Assembly (NCBI GenBank): GCA_051877575.1
Contig: JBJEJA010000041.1
Span: 1-32,022 of the forward strand
Length of the DNA: 32,022 bases
Origin: UBA2882 sp051877575
Lineage (GTDB): Bacteria > Bacillota > Clostridia > Lachnospirales > Lachnospiraceae
Reading direction: 5' to 3'
Position 1 is the stretch's first letter, and each line of letters opens with the position of its first letter. The translations under genes were made by a program, and so were the position numbers. A model generated the notes under the pieces. It was not told where the DNA came from. It saw nothing but the letters and a program-made list of their open reading frames with translations, and ran no database searches. Positions 1-7,765 of the stretch are shown one piece after another.

Positions 1-18
1 TGTGGTTCATCGCATATT

Positions 19-57
19 ACTGTCCAAATCTTGTTATTATATATGGATTTGGACAGT
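19..57. repeat. Perfect 12-bp inverted repeat
   Basis: Arms ACTGTCCAAATC (19-30) and GATTTGGACAGT (46-57) are exact reverse complements around a 15-nt AT-rich spacer. No T-run follows, so it does not look like an intrinsic terminator. It could be an operator or a recombination site. Nothing else in positions 1-223 reads as a gene; that stretch also holds GTACATCAA twice, 20 bp apart (131-139 and 151-159). Confidence 0.6.
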
Positions 58-175
58 TTACAAGCACTGCAAATAATGATATTTATTTAAAAATGGTTTA
101 TAGTATAGGAGAGTCCTTTGGGACATTCCGGTACATCAAAATGCATAGCAGTACATCAATCGGATAAGAATAATA

Positions 176-209
176 CCCGATAATACCGCATAATAAGCGG
201 TAATACGGG
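176..209. repeat. Imperfect hairpin upstream of hemZ remnant
   Basis: Left arm CCCGATAATACCGC (176-189) and right arm GCGGTAATACGGG (197-209) pair nearly completely around a 7-nt loop. No T-tract follows. It sits just before the point where hemZ-like sequence begins. Function unknown; it may mark the edge of foreign sequence. Confidence 0.5.
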
Positions 210-223
210 AAATGTGGTTGATT

Positions 224-388
224 ATGGAGGAAATGCAGACCATCGTGGCTCTGGGTGCAGGTTCAATTACCAAAAGGGTATTTCCGGACGGCAGGATCGA
301 GCGCTGTGACAATGTGAAGGATGTGCAGCAGTATATTGAGAGAATTGACGAGATGATTGAGAGAAAACGTGTATTATTACAAGAGTAA
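224..388 (+). pseudogene. hemZ: 3' fragment of hemZ-like coproporphyrinogen dehydrogenase
   Basis: This open frame encodes 54 residues that resemble the extreme C-terminus of HemZ-type radical SAM coproporphyrinogen dehydrogenases: a GAGSITKRVFPDGRIER stretch, then a segment with QYIERIDEMIERKR. The family is about 490 residues long, so only the tail is present. The frame has a TAA stop at 194-196, about 30 bases before the first homologous codon, so the radical SAM part is not joined to it in this window. In related genomes hemZ commonly precedes hisS and aspS, and both genes lie downstream here. The fragment is probably the displaced 3' end left by an insertion or rearrangement. It keeps its own terminator. 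The assignment rests on family recall without alignment; translation of the fragment is doubtful because no well-spaced ribosome site precedes ATG 224. Confidence 0.65.
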
Positions 389-417
389 AAAATCAGTGTT
401 CAAAACAGATACCCAAG

Positions 418-450
418 GGGCATTTCAAAATAATTGAAGTGCTCTTTTTT
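418..450 (+). terminator. Rho-independent terminator after hemZ fragment
   Basis: Arms GGGCATTTCAA (418-428) and TTGAAGTGCTC (434-444) form an 11-bp stem with two G-U pairs and a 5-nt loop, followed directly by six T residues (445-450). Confidence 0.8.
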
Positions 451-491
451 CGTATTTTAGGTTCAGCAGAAAAGTTTGTCTCTTTGGATAC

Positions 492-521
492 TTTACTTTC
501 GCGGATCGGCTAAAGTATAAT
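492..521 (+). promoter_or_regulatory. Sigma-A-type promoter for first LuxR/MalT-like gene
   Basis: A perfect -10 box TATAAT (516-521) follows TTTACT (492-497; 4 of 6 matches to TTGACA) with an 18-bp spacer. Transcription would start near 528, giving a leader of about 60 nt to the ATG at 587. Confidence 0.6.
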
Positions 522-586
522 ATTATAGATTATGGGTTATTATGGACTTTAAGATGTACGGACACCGGTACAGAAAGGAATGTTTC

Positions 587-3040
587 ATGGCAGATTGGAA
601 AATGGAAAAGCTGGCAGTGGACGAACACTATGTGTATCCGCAGGCGGCACGCGAGAAGATGAGGATAGCCTGGAACACTCAGCAGACCGTGTATCTTTAC
701 GGTAGTACAGGAACCGGCAAAACCTCCTTTGTAGCAAACTTCCTTGCCAGAAAACGGTATCATTATTTTAATCTTGCAGATATCGGACCTGCAGAGATAG
801 ACGGGATGTTTTCAAAAAGATTTGATGCAGAACATGAAAACGCACATGGAAAAGCAATTTTTGTGCTGGATCATCTGCATTTGCTGGAAACGGAGGAGGA
901 GAGAAGTGCCTGTGGACAGCTGATAGAAGATCTGAGTGACAGAAAGGATGTCTGGGTAATCTTAATTTCCAGAGCCCCGATGCCCAAATGGCTAAAAACG
1001 GTCTTTGTTCGATATATTTTCGTGACCATAGGGGAAGAGGAACTGTGTTTGACAGAAAAAGAGCAGGAATACTATTTTGAGAAATGGGAACTGACGCCCA
1101 CGGAAGCTGCCTTTAAGAGAATATGGGAACTGGGTCAAGGAAATCCTTTGTTTCTTCGGATTGCGGCAGTGAGGCTGAAGGACATTTCAACAGCAGAAAC
1201 TGCAAAGGACAAGGAGAGCGCGGAGCTTAAAGCTATTGAGGAAGCCAGAAAGGATCTGTGGGATTATCTGGAAACTCATGTGTATGACCAATGGAATGTA
1301 GAATTACAGGAGTTTCTGGAGGCAGTATGTATTGTGGAGCAGTTTGACCTTCCGATGGCGCAACAGATTACTAAGAAAAAAGAAAGTGGAAAGCTCATAC
1401 AGCAGGCACGGGAAACAGGGTGCTTCCTGATGGAACGCAGAGAGAATGAACAGAGTATCTATGAGCTGAGAAGACCCATGAAGTATTCCATGCGACGGAG
1501 ACTTTCTGCAAAATATTCACAGGATTACATAAGGGAACTGTATTACAGTGCCGGTAACTGTTATGAAATAGAGGGAAATGTGCCGGAGGCACTCAGAATG
1601 TATGAACTATGCCGCAATGAGGAGGGAATTTCCCGCATTTTGATTGAAAACATGAGACGAAATCCGGCATCGGGAGATTATTTTGAACTTAAGGCGTACT
1701 ATCTGGCCCTTCCGGAAGAGAAGATAAAGGAAAGTGTGGAGCTGATGGCGGGCATGAGTATGCTGCAGTCCATGCTTCTGAATGAGGAAGAAAGCGAACG
1801 CTGGTACCGGGAGCTTTCCGACTATGCCCAAGAGAAAACAGGAGGACAAAAAAGAGCAGCACAGAGCAGACTTTTGTATCTGGATATTGGTCTGCCTCAC
1901 AGAGGAATCATCCGATTGACCGACTTGTTTAAACAGGCAGGCGTATTTCTTGCGGAGAGAAAAAATGTTCTACCCGAGTTTTCCGTTACCAGCAATCTGC
2001 CCTCCATGATGAACGGAGGGAAAGATTTCTGTGAGTGGAGCAGGAGGGATGAAGAACTGGTTGGGAGCATGGGGAAGATAGTGTCTTTGGTCCTCGGCAA
2101 ATATGGAAAAGGCCTTGTTAATCTTGCTCTTGCGGAGAGCTTTTTTGAAAAGGGCAGGGATGATTACGAGGTGGCATCCCTTGCAGGCAAGGGAAGAATG
2201 CAGGCAGAGAGCGGCGGAAAAACGGAGCAGGTCTTTGTGGCTGTTGGAATCCTGACACAGTTGTCTATGTTAAATAACCGTATGGAGGATGCTGCCGACA
2301 TGCTGGAGAGCTTCCGACAGGTGGCGGAACAGGAAGCGCCGAAGCTTTTGCCGAACATCCGTGCCATGTCGGCAAGAATGGATTTATATACCGGCAGATA
2401 CAATGAAGCGTACCGGTGGATGGAGGAAGCTCCGGACGAGGACGCAGAATTTAATGGCATGGAACGGTACCGCTATTTGACAAAGGTGCGGGTGTATCTG
2501 GCAGAGGGACGGAAAGAAAAAGCGATGCTTTTGCTGGATAAAATGCGTTTTTATGCAGAAAAAATGCACAGAACCTATATTTCTACGGAAGTCAGAATAC
2601 TGGCGGCCATTGCCATGTACCGCATGGGAAAAGAAGGCTGGCAGGATATGTTGCAGGAAGCGGTGACAAGGGCGGAGGATTATCATTTCGTACGGATTCT
2701 GACGAAAGAAGGAGCTGCACTCTGGGAACTTTTGAAAACCGGTACGCTTATATGGCAGGATGAGGCTTTTAAAAAGCAGGTCATGGAAGAATGTAAGCAT
2801 ATGGCAGACTATTATCCGTCTTACCTGAAGGAAAAGCAGGAGGGGAATGTAATCCTGACCGATAAGGCATTGAGAATCCTGCGGCTACAGGCAGAAGGCA
2901 TGTCTGTGGAGGATATTGCAGACCGGCTTGGATTATCCAAGGCGGGCGTAAAATACTACAATCGGGAAACCTATAAAAAGCTGGGTGTCAATAATAAGGC
3001 TGCTGCGGTTGCGGAAGCCAGAAACCGGAGGCTTTTGTGA
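587..3040 (+). CDS. Large ATP-binding LuxR-family regulator (MalT/LAL type)
   Basis: A protein of about 817 residues with the architecture of LAL/MalT-type regulators. It has an N-terminal STAND-type ATPase with Walker A GSTGTGKTS (about residues 39-47) and a Walker B-like segment FVLDHLHLL (about 91-99), a long helical TPR-like middle, and a C-terminal LuxR-type HTH beginning at LTDKALRILRLQAEG and containing VEDIADRLGLSKAGVKYY. Such proteins usually bind an inducer in the helical region and activate transcription. The inducer here is unknown. ATG 587 is preferred because AGAAAGGAA lies 7 nt upstream; the frame is open back to ATG 542, which lacks a ribosome site. The gene stands alone behind its own promoter, and no sugar or transport operon lies beside it. 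The protein is cytoplasmic, with no signal peptide or membrane segment. Confidence 0.85.
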   Translation: MADWKMEKLAVDEHYVYPQAAREKMRIAWNTQQTVYLYGSTGTGKTSFVANFLARKRYHYFNLADIGPAEIDGMFSKRFDAEHENAHGKAIFVLDHLHLLETEEERSACGQLIEDLSDRKDVWVILISRAPMPKWLKTVFVRYIFVTIGEEELCLTEKEQEYYFEKWELTPTEAAFKRIWELGQGNPLFLRIAAVRLKDISTAETAKDKESAELKAIEEARKDLWDYLETHVYDQWNVELQEFLEAVCIVEQFDLPMAQQITKKKESGKLIQQARETGCFLMERRENEQSIYELRRPMKYSMRRRLSAKYSQDYIRELYYSAGNCYEIEGNVPEALRMYELCRNEEGISRILIENMRRNPASGDYFELKAYYLALPEEKIKESVELMAGMSMLQSMLLNEEESERWYRELSDYAQEKTGGQKRAAQSRLLYLDIGLPHRGIIRLTDLFKQAGVFLAERKNVLPEFSVTSNLPSMMNGGKDFCEWSRRDEELVGSMGKIVSLVLGKYGKGLVNLALAESFFEKGRDDYEVASLAGKGRMQAESGGKTEQVFVAVGILTQLSMLNNRMEDAADMLESFRQVAEQEAPKLLPNIRAMSARMDLYTGRYNEAYRWMEEAPDEDAEFNGMERYRYLTKVRVYLAEGRKEKAMLLLDKMRFYAEKMHRTYISTEVRILAAIAMYRMGKEGWQDMLQEAVTRAEDYHFVRILTKEGAALWELLKTGTLIWQDEAFKKQVMEECKHMADYYPSYLKEKQEGNVILTDKALRILRLQAEGMSVEDIADRLGLSKAGVKYYNRETYKKLGVNNKAAAVAEARNRRLL

Positions 3041-3063
3041 ATAAATAAAAGAATTATCATGGA

Positions 3064-3300
3064 TTGAGTGCGTCTGTTACGAATATCAACCGGATATGAA
3101 ATACCATTGATGTTTCACGGAAAGAACTGGACGGAGCCGTGCAGTCGGTCAATGAAAAGAAGTCCCTGTATAATGCGCGTGTCACAGCGTGTGAAATCAG
3201 ATTAAAATATCATAAATTTGAAAGGCGGGTGGTGTTTTTTACTTCCCGTTTTTTTAATGCAAAAAAGGAAGAATATGGATTTAGGACAAAAAATGCTTGA
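3064..3300 (+). other. Decayed open frame between the two regulators
   Basis: The 387-nt gap between the regulators (3041-3427) holds a frame interrupted by one TGA (3097-3099). The part after the stop has no ATG start, and its first ~45 codons have protein-like composition, including SRKELDGAVQSVNEKKSLYN. It then runs into the T-rich terminator-like sequence and ends at 3300. I do not recognise the family. It may be the remnant of a lost gene or of a mobile element, or chance. Confidence 0.3.
3226..3255 (+). terminator. Weak terminator-like hairpin
   Basis: CGGGTGGT (3226-3233) can partly pair with ACTTCCCG (3241-3248), with a mismatch in the stem, followed by seven T residues (3249-3255). 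It could end the upstream transcript. Confidence 0.4.
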
Positions 3301-3325
3301 TAATTCGTATTACGAAAAGTATACT
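3297..3325 (+). promoter_or_regulatory. Strong sigma-A-type promoter for second regulator
   Basis: TTGATA (3297-3302), a 17-bp spacer and TATACT (3320-3325). Transcription would start near 3332. This argues against translation starting at GTG 3335 or ATG 3344 and favours ATG 3428. Confidence 0.7.
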
Positions 3326-3427
3326 GATTAAGATGTGGGTGTTATGACATCAAAAACCCGCATTTGTAAAAGCCGGAGAGAAAAGGGAATTGTTCCGCAT
3401 GCAAAAAAACAAAGGTTGGCATTAAGA

Positions 3428-5920
3428 ATGGCAAAAAAAATTATGGATACGGACAGCTTTAGAATCAAAGATGGAATCTATTTATCGGACAGGCTGAAAA
3501 AAGCGCTTATGGCATCGCTCGAAAAGTCTGCAACGGTGGTAGAAGCACCGACCGGATACGGCAAAACTGTTGCAGTCAGAGAGTTTTGCCGCAATGTGGA
3601 ACTGCCGGTAAAGTGGATCAATATTTATGATAACGATCCTTTCCATGCATGGGGAACTCTTTGCAGAGAGTTGTTCAGCAATTCAACGGTTGTACAGCGT
3701 TTTTTGAAATGGCCTTTTCCCCTGGAGGGGATGCAGCGGGATCGCTTTGCGGATGAGTTTGAAAAAATCCTGACGGATGAGCCTGTGGTAATCGTGTTGG
3801 ATGACTTTCATCAGATACAAAGTGATCAGGTCAGTGACTTTCTCTATTACTTTGTCAAAGAATTTGTGGACAGAATACATCTGATTATCATTTCCCAAAA
3901 GACTGTTTTTAAAGATGAAAAATTATTGGTAGCCACAGGAAAACTAAATAAAATACATACGGAAGATCTGCGTATGTCCAGAGATGACTTTTTTAACTAT
4001 GTACATATGCAGCAGTTGGAAATAAATGTTGATGATCTGGAACAGATCTATGAGAAGTCCGAGGGATGGATTTCCATGATTTATGTCTCTGTATTGAATT
4101 ATATTCGGGTGGGGAAGAGCGATCTGAGTGCCGATATGGAGCATCTGGTGGACAGGGTGGCTTATGCGACCTGTTCCAAACAGACCCAGCACTTTTTGTC
4201 CTATCTTGCATTGCTTCCGGATTTCACCAAAGAACAGGCAGACTTTTTTAACGGCGGCGAGGACAGTGAGCCGATGCTGCGGGAACTGATCGAAAATCAT
4301 TCCTTTTTCGGACAAGATCCGAATACCGGGAAATATCATTTACATACCATTTTCAAAAATTGTATTTACCATCATTTCGAGAGGCTGAGCCTTTCCGAAA
4401 GATGTATCCGCTACGAGCGTCTGGCGGAATATCTGGTGCAGGAAGGCAATTATCATGAGGCACTCAGATGGTATGAAAAGGCCGGAAATTATGAAGGCAT
4501 CCTCCGTACGCTGGAATTGTTTGAAACTATCTGTTCCAGGGAAGAGGATCGGGAATTGATCATCAGATGTTATGATGATTGCCCCCGGATATTGTTTGAA
4601 GATTATCCCCTGTGCCTTGTTTTATTTATGTGGCGCTTTTATAACTACGGAGAAGAGAGCAGGCTTTCGGAATGCCGTCAACTGTTTGAACAGTTGATGG
4701 AGCAGATAAAGCTGGCAAAGGAAGATATGGATTATCTCTGGAAAGCATATTATGTATTTTTGTCCCAGAGTGCTTTTAATGATCTGGACCAGATGAGATA
4801 TTATATGCAAAAAGCCGTTGCCCTGCCCGGCGATGATCTGCCGAAAATCGATTCGGATGTTCCCCGTACATTCGGCATTCCTTCTGTTTTCCATATGTTT
4901 TATCTGGGAGGAAGCGGCAGGGAGGTTGTCGATAAACTTCGGGTGCAGCTGAACGAATACCGGGAGCACGGTATCTGCGTTTATGACGGGGTGGAAAGTC
5001 TGGCAGAAGCGGAATATCAATATTATGTCGGTGATTTTGAGCAGGCGGAGATTCTCTGCCATAAGGCACTCAGGAGGTGTCAGACAAGCGGTCTGACCTG
5101 TTATATGGTAAATATTCAATATTTAAATGCACATCTGGCTTATATGCGTGGAGATTTTGAAGAAATCAAAAGAATACTGGATGAAATGCGTTCCATGGTT
5201 ATTCGGGAAAGAAGCGAGCATTCCAGTCTGACTTATACTGTGGATATGTGTGAAGCGTTTTTCCATGAATATATCGGTTATCCCGTTCATATGGCTGACT
5301 GGATCAGGGAAGGCAGTGTGTTGCCGCGGGAAATTATGCCACAGGCATATCCCTATGTGATGATGATCAAAATGTCTGTTTCGCTTCAGGACGAAAGGTT
5401 TTCGCAAATCTTATCGGCAGAGGAAGAAATCTTGAAACTTGTCAAAAAATATCCCAACAGTTTTACCCTGGGGAATATCTATTTGATTCTCGCCTCCGCA
5501 GCAGCCTCTCTTTTACATACCGAGGAGGCAAAGGATTATATCCGTAAAACGGTTGAACATGTCAATTACGGAGCAGTTATGTTGTTTGCCCAATACGGAG
5601 AATGGCTGGTAAAACCTTTGCAGGAACTGGCGGAAGAAGATGAGAGATATAAACCGATCATTTCTGCCTGCCGTAAATTCTCGGCAATCCATAAAAATGC
5701 TACCAAACAGAGCTATACGGGTATTTTCCCGATGCTGACAAAACGTGAAAATGATATTGCTCTGCTGGCGGTGGACGGCTTTACCAACAAGCAGATCGCG
5801 GCGCAACTTTTTATCAGTGAGAATACAGTAAAAAGCTCTCTGAAAAATATTTTTGCCAAGTTGGGCATCAGCTCCAGAAGAGATCTCCTGCGGATCGCAC
5901 AGATGGGAACCGGAATGTAA
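3428..5920 (+). CDS. Second large ATP-binding LuxR-family regulator (MalT/LAL type)
   Basis: A protein of about 830 residues. It has Walker A EAPTGYGKT near residues 39-47, Walker B PVVIVLDDFHQ near 115-125, winged-helix and TPR-like helical regions, and a C-terminal LuxR HTH containing LTKRENDIALLAVDGFTNKQIAAQLFISENTVK split over the last ~65 residues. The organisation is that of MalT: the ATPase and helical sensor regulate DNA binding by the terminal HTH. The ligand is unknown. The frame is open from GTG 3335, but the promoter would start RNA near 3332, and similar proteins usually begin a few residues before an IKDGIYLSDRL-like segment, so ATG 3428 or ATG 3443 is more likely; both have weak ribosome sites. 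It is a distant relative of the preceding gene, in the same orientation, but has its own promoter. No target operon is visible nearby. Confidence 0.83.
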   Translation: MAKKIMDTDSFRIKDGIYLSDRLKKALMASLEKSATVVEAPTGYGKTVAVREFCRNVELPVKWINIYDNDPFHAWGTLCRELFSNSTVVQRFLKWPFPLEGMQRDRFADEFEKILTDEPVVIVLDDFHQIQSDQVSDFLYYFVKEFVDRIHLIIISQKTVFKDEKLLVATGKLNKIHTEDLRMSRDDFFNYVHMQQLEINVDDLEQIYEKSEGWISMIYVSVLNYIRVGKSDLSADMEHLVDRVAYATCSKQTQHFLSYLALLPDFTKEQADFFNGGEDSEPMLRELIENHSFFGQDPNTGKYHLHTIFKNCIYHHFERLSLSERCIRYERLAEYLVQEGNYHEALRWYEKAGNYEGILRTLELFETICSREEDRELIIRCYDDCPRILFEDYPLCLVLFMWRFYNYGEESRLSECRQLFEQLMEQIKLAKEDMDYLWKAYYVFLSQSAFNDLDQMRYYMQKAVALPGDDLPKIDSDVPRTFGIPSVFHMFYLGGSGREVVDKLRVQLNEYREHGICVYDGVESLAEAEYQYYVGDFEQAEILCHKALRRCQTSGLTCYMVNIQYLNAHLAYMRGDFEEIKRILDEMRSMVIRERSEHSSLTYTVDMCEAFFHEYIGYPVHMADWIREGSVLPREIMPQAYPYVMMIKMSVSLQDERFSQILSAEEEILKLVKKYPNSFTLGNIYLILASAAASLLHTEEAKDYIRKTVEHVNYGAVMLFAQYGEWLVKPLQELAEEDERYKPIISACRKFSAIHKNATKQSYTGIFPMLTKRENDIALLAVDGFTNKQIAAQLFISENTVKSSLKNIFAKLGISSRRDLLRIAQMGTGM

Positions 5921-5939
5921 CGCTATTTATGGATGAATT

Positions 5940-6290
5940 CCCTCGTGGTCTGGAGAACAAGAGTCAGCGAGAGCTGACGAGGGCAAAAAACAGAAAAAAC
6001 GCAATCTATACCCTCGCAGGCAGGAAAAACAAGAGTTGACAAGGGCAAAAAACAGAAAAAACGCGATCTATACCCTCGCAGGCGGGAAAAACAAGAGCTG
6101 GCGAGGGCAAAAAACAGAAAAAACGCAATCTATACCCTCGAGGGCGGGAAAAACAAGAAACTACGAGGGCAAAAAACAGAAAAAACGCAAACCATACCCT
6201 CGCAGGCAGGAAAAACAAGAGCCAATAAGGGCAAAAAAAGATAAAATCGCAATTCATACCCTCGCGGGCAGAGGAAGAGGCAAGAAATGA
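5940..6290. repeat. Tandem array of ~62-bp repeats, six units
   Basis: Units begin with CCCTCG at 5940, 6011, 6073, 6136, 6197 and 6259, giving periods of 71, 62, 63, 61 and 62 bp. Each full unit reads CCCTCG, a G/A-rich part with AACAAGA, a short variable segment, then CGAGGG (CAAGGG or TAAGGG in two units), an A-rich tract with AAAAAACAG, and a conserved end near ATCTATA. The CCCTCG and CGAGGG ends make a hairpin in most units. The first unit has a longer variable segment that is itself a perfect hairpin (GTCAGC GAGA GCTGAC, 5963-5978). The last unit is partial. Open frames on both strands here are low-complexity products of the repeat. The array fills most of the 489-nt gap before hisS. 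Confidence 0.9.
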
Positions 6291-6336
6291 AATGTGAGTG
6301 ATTCAAAATGCGAGTGATTTAAAATGTGAGTGATTT
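6289..6336. repeat. Three 16-bp direct repeats upstream of hisS
   Basis: Three contiguous copies of a 16-bp unit, close to AAAATGTGAGTGATTT, at 6289-6304, 6305-6320 and 6321-6336, differing at one to three positions. They end 10 bp before the -35 box of the hisS promoter, so a regulator-binding role is possible but unproven. Confidence 0.75.
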
Positions 6337-6346
6337 CAGTAAATAC

Positions 6347-6375
6347 TTGTGGAAACGCGCAAAAGGTTGTAAAAT
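6347..6375 (+). promoter_or_regulatory. Probable hisS promoter
   Basis: TTGTGG (6347-6352) and TAAAAT (6370-6375; 5 of 6 matches) are separated by 17 bp. The expected leader of under 30 nt leaves no room for a T-box. Confidence 0.5.
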
Positions 6376-6409
6376 TGTGAATGATTATGAGAAAGAGAAA
6401 GGTGAGAGC

Positions 6410-7672
6410 ATGGCTTTAAATAAGAAACCGGTCACCGGGATGAAAGATGTATTACCGGCTGAGATGCAGCTGCGTGACTATGTCATGAATGTGATCAAGG
6501 AAAATTACAGAAAGTTTGGATTTACCCCCATCGAGACTCCCTGCGTGGAGACGATCGGCAATCTTTGCAGCAAGCAGGGCGGGGAAAACGAGAAACTGAT
6601 TTTTAAGATTATGAAAAGAGGGGACAAGTTAAATTTGTCCGAGGCAAAGGATGAGGCGGATCTGGCGGACAGCGGTTTGAGATATGATCTGACGCTGCCT
6701 CTGGCAAGATATTATTCCAATAATGCGGCAAATCTGCCTACGCCTTTTAAGGCACTGCAGATGGGTAATGTATGGCGTGCGGACAGGCCCCAGAAGGGAA
6801 GATTCCGCCAGTTTATGCAGTGTGATATCGACATTCTGGGCGAGCCCAGCAATCTTGCGGAGATCGAGCTGATCCTGGCGACAACTACGACCCTTGGCAA
6901 GCTGGGATTTTCCAATTTTAAAGTGCGTATCAACGAAAGAAGAATTTTAAAGGCAATGGCTGCTTATGCGGGCTTTGAGGAAGAGCAGTTTGATACCGTA
7001 TTCATCATTCTGGATAAGATGGACAAGATCGGTATGGACGGTGTTGCCGAGGATCTGGTGGCAAACGGTTTTGCCAAAGAAGCAGTGGATAAATATATGG
7101 CACTTTTTGCGGGCATTGAAAGTGCGGAAGACGGCATCGCTTATCTGGGCGAGACGCTTGGGGACTATCTGGAAGAGGAAGTTGTGAAAAACTTATCCGA
7201 GATCAAGGCAAGCGTTTCCGCTACGGTAGATACCAATTTTACGATTGTATTCGACCCGACTCTGGTCAGAGGAATGTCTTATTATACCGGCACGATTTTT
7301 GAGATTGAGATGCCGGAATTCGGCAGCAGTGTTGCGGGTGGCGGCAGATATGACAAGATGATCGGCCGCTTTACGGGCAATGATGTTCCTGCCTGCGGAT
7401 TTTCCATCGGTTTCGAGCGTATCATCACGATCATGATGGATAACAATTTCCAAATTCCGCAGCAGGCAAAGAAGGTTGCGTATCTGATTGAAAAGGGCAT
7501 TGATACCGAAAGACTTTGTGAGATCATTGCAAAAGCGCAGGAAGCACGTGCTAACGGTACCCAAGTATTGGTAGTACGCATGAACAAAAATAAGAAATTC
7601 CAGAAGGAACAGTTGGCGAAGGACGGCTACGAAGAGTTCGTGGATTTCTACAGAGAAGCTCTGAAGAATTAG
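6410..7672 (+). CDS. hisS: Histidine--tRNA ligase
   Basis: Class II aminoacyl-tRNA synthetase of 420 residues that charges tRNA-His with histidine in the cytoplasm. Visible family motifs are GLRYDLTLPLARY, GNVWRADRPQKGRFRQF with the class II motif 2 arginine, the HisRS signature VRGMSYYTGTIFEI, and the glycine-rich motif 3 region AGGGRYDKMIGRF. The short C-terminal part (after VLVVRMNKNKKFQKEQL) matches the anticodon-binding domain. ATG 6410 is chosen because AAAGGTGAG lies just upstream and the protein then begins MALNKKPVTGMKDVLP, typical of the family; the frame stays open upstream into the repeats without meaning. It precedes aspS with 93 nt between them, a common pairing in Firmicutes. 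Length is normal. Confidence 0.96.
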   Translation: MALNKKPVTGMKDVLPAEMQLRDYVMNVIKENYRKFGFTPIETPCVETIGNLCSKQGGENEKLIFKIMKRGDKLNLSEAKDEADLADSGLRYDLTLPLARYYSNNAANLPTPFKALQMGNVWRADRPQKGRFRQFMQCDIDILGEPSNLAEIELILATTTTLGKLGFSNFKVRINERRILKAMAAYAGFEEEQFDTVFIILDKMDKIGMDGVAEDLVANGFAKEAVDKYMALFAGIESAEDGIAYLGETLGDYLEEEVVKNLSEIKASVSATVDTNFTIVFDPTLVRGMSYYTGTIFEIEMPEFGSSVAGGGRYDKMIGRFTGNDVPACGFSIGFERIITIMMDNNFQIPQQAKKVAYLIEKGIDTERLCEIIAKAQEARANGTQVLVVRMNKNKKFQKEQLAKDGYEEFVDFYREALKN

Positions 7673-7765
7673 TGTAACCAATTACTATTTAGAGTTCGTT
7701 TGAAAACCGGTTATAAAATTTAAATTAGGCATAATATAAAAAGTATCATTAGGAGGCAGTTGACC

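Noticed and set aside
6006..6257. Minus-strand open frame in the repeat array
   Set aside because: Low-complexity product of the repeats with no ribosome site.
5940..6290. Possible CRISPR array
   Set aside because: Repeat bodies of about 50 bp with only a few variable bases, variable part is not spacer-like, and no cas genes are present.
6336..6409. T-box leader for hisS
   Set aside because: The leader is too short and lacks any specifier stem or T-box motif.
7699..7737. Separate aspS promoter
   Set aside because: TTGAAA and TAATAT are present but with poor spacing; co-transcription with hisS is simpler.
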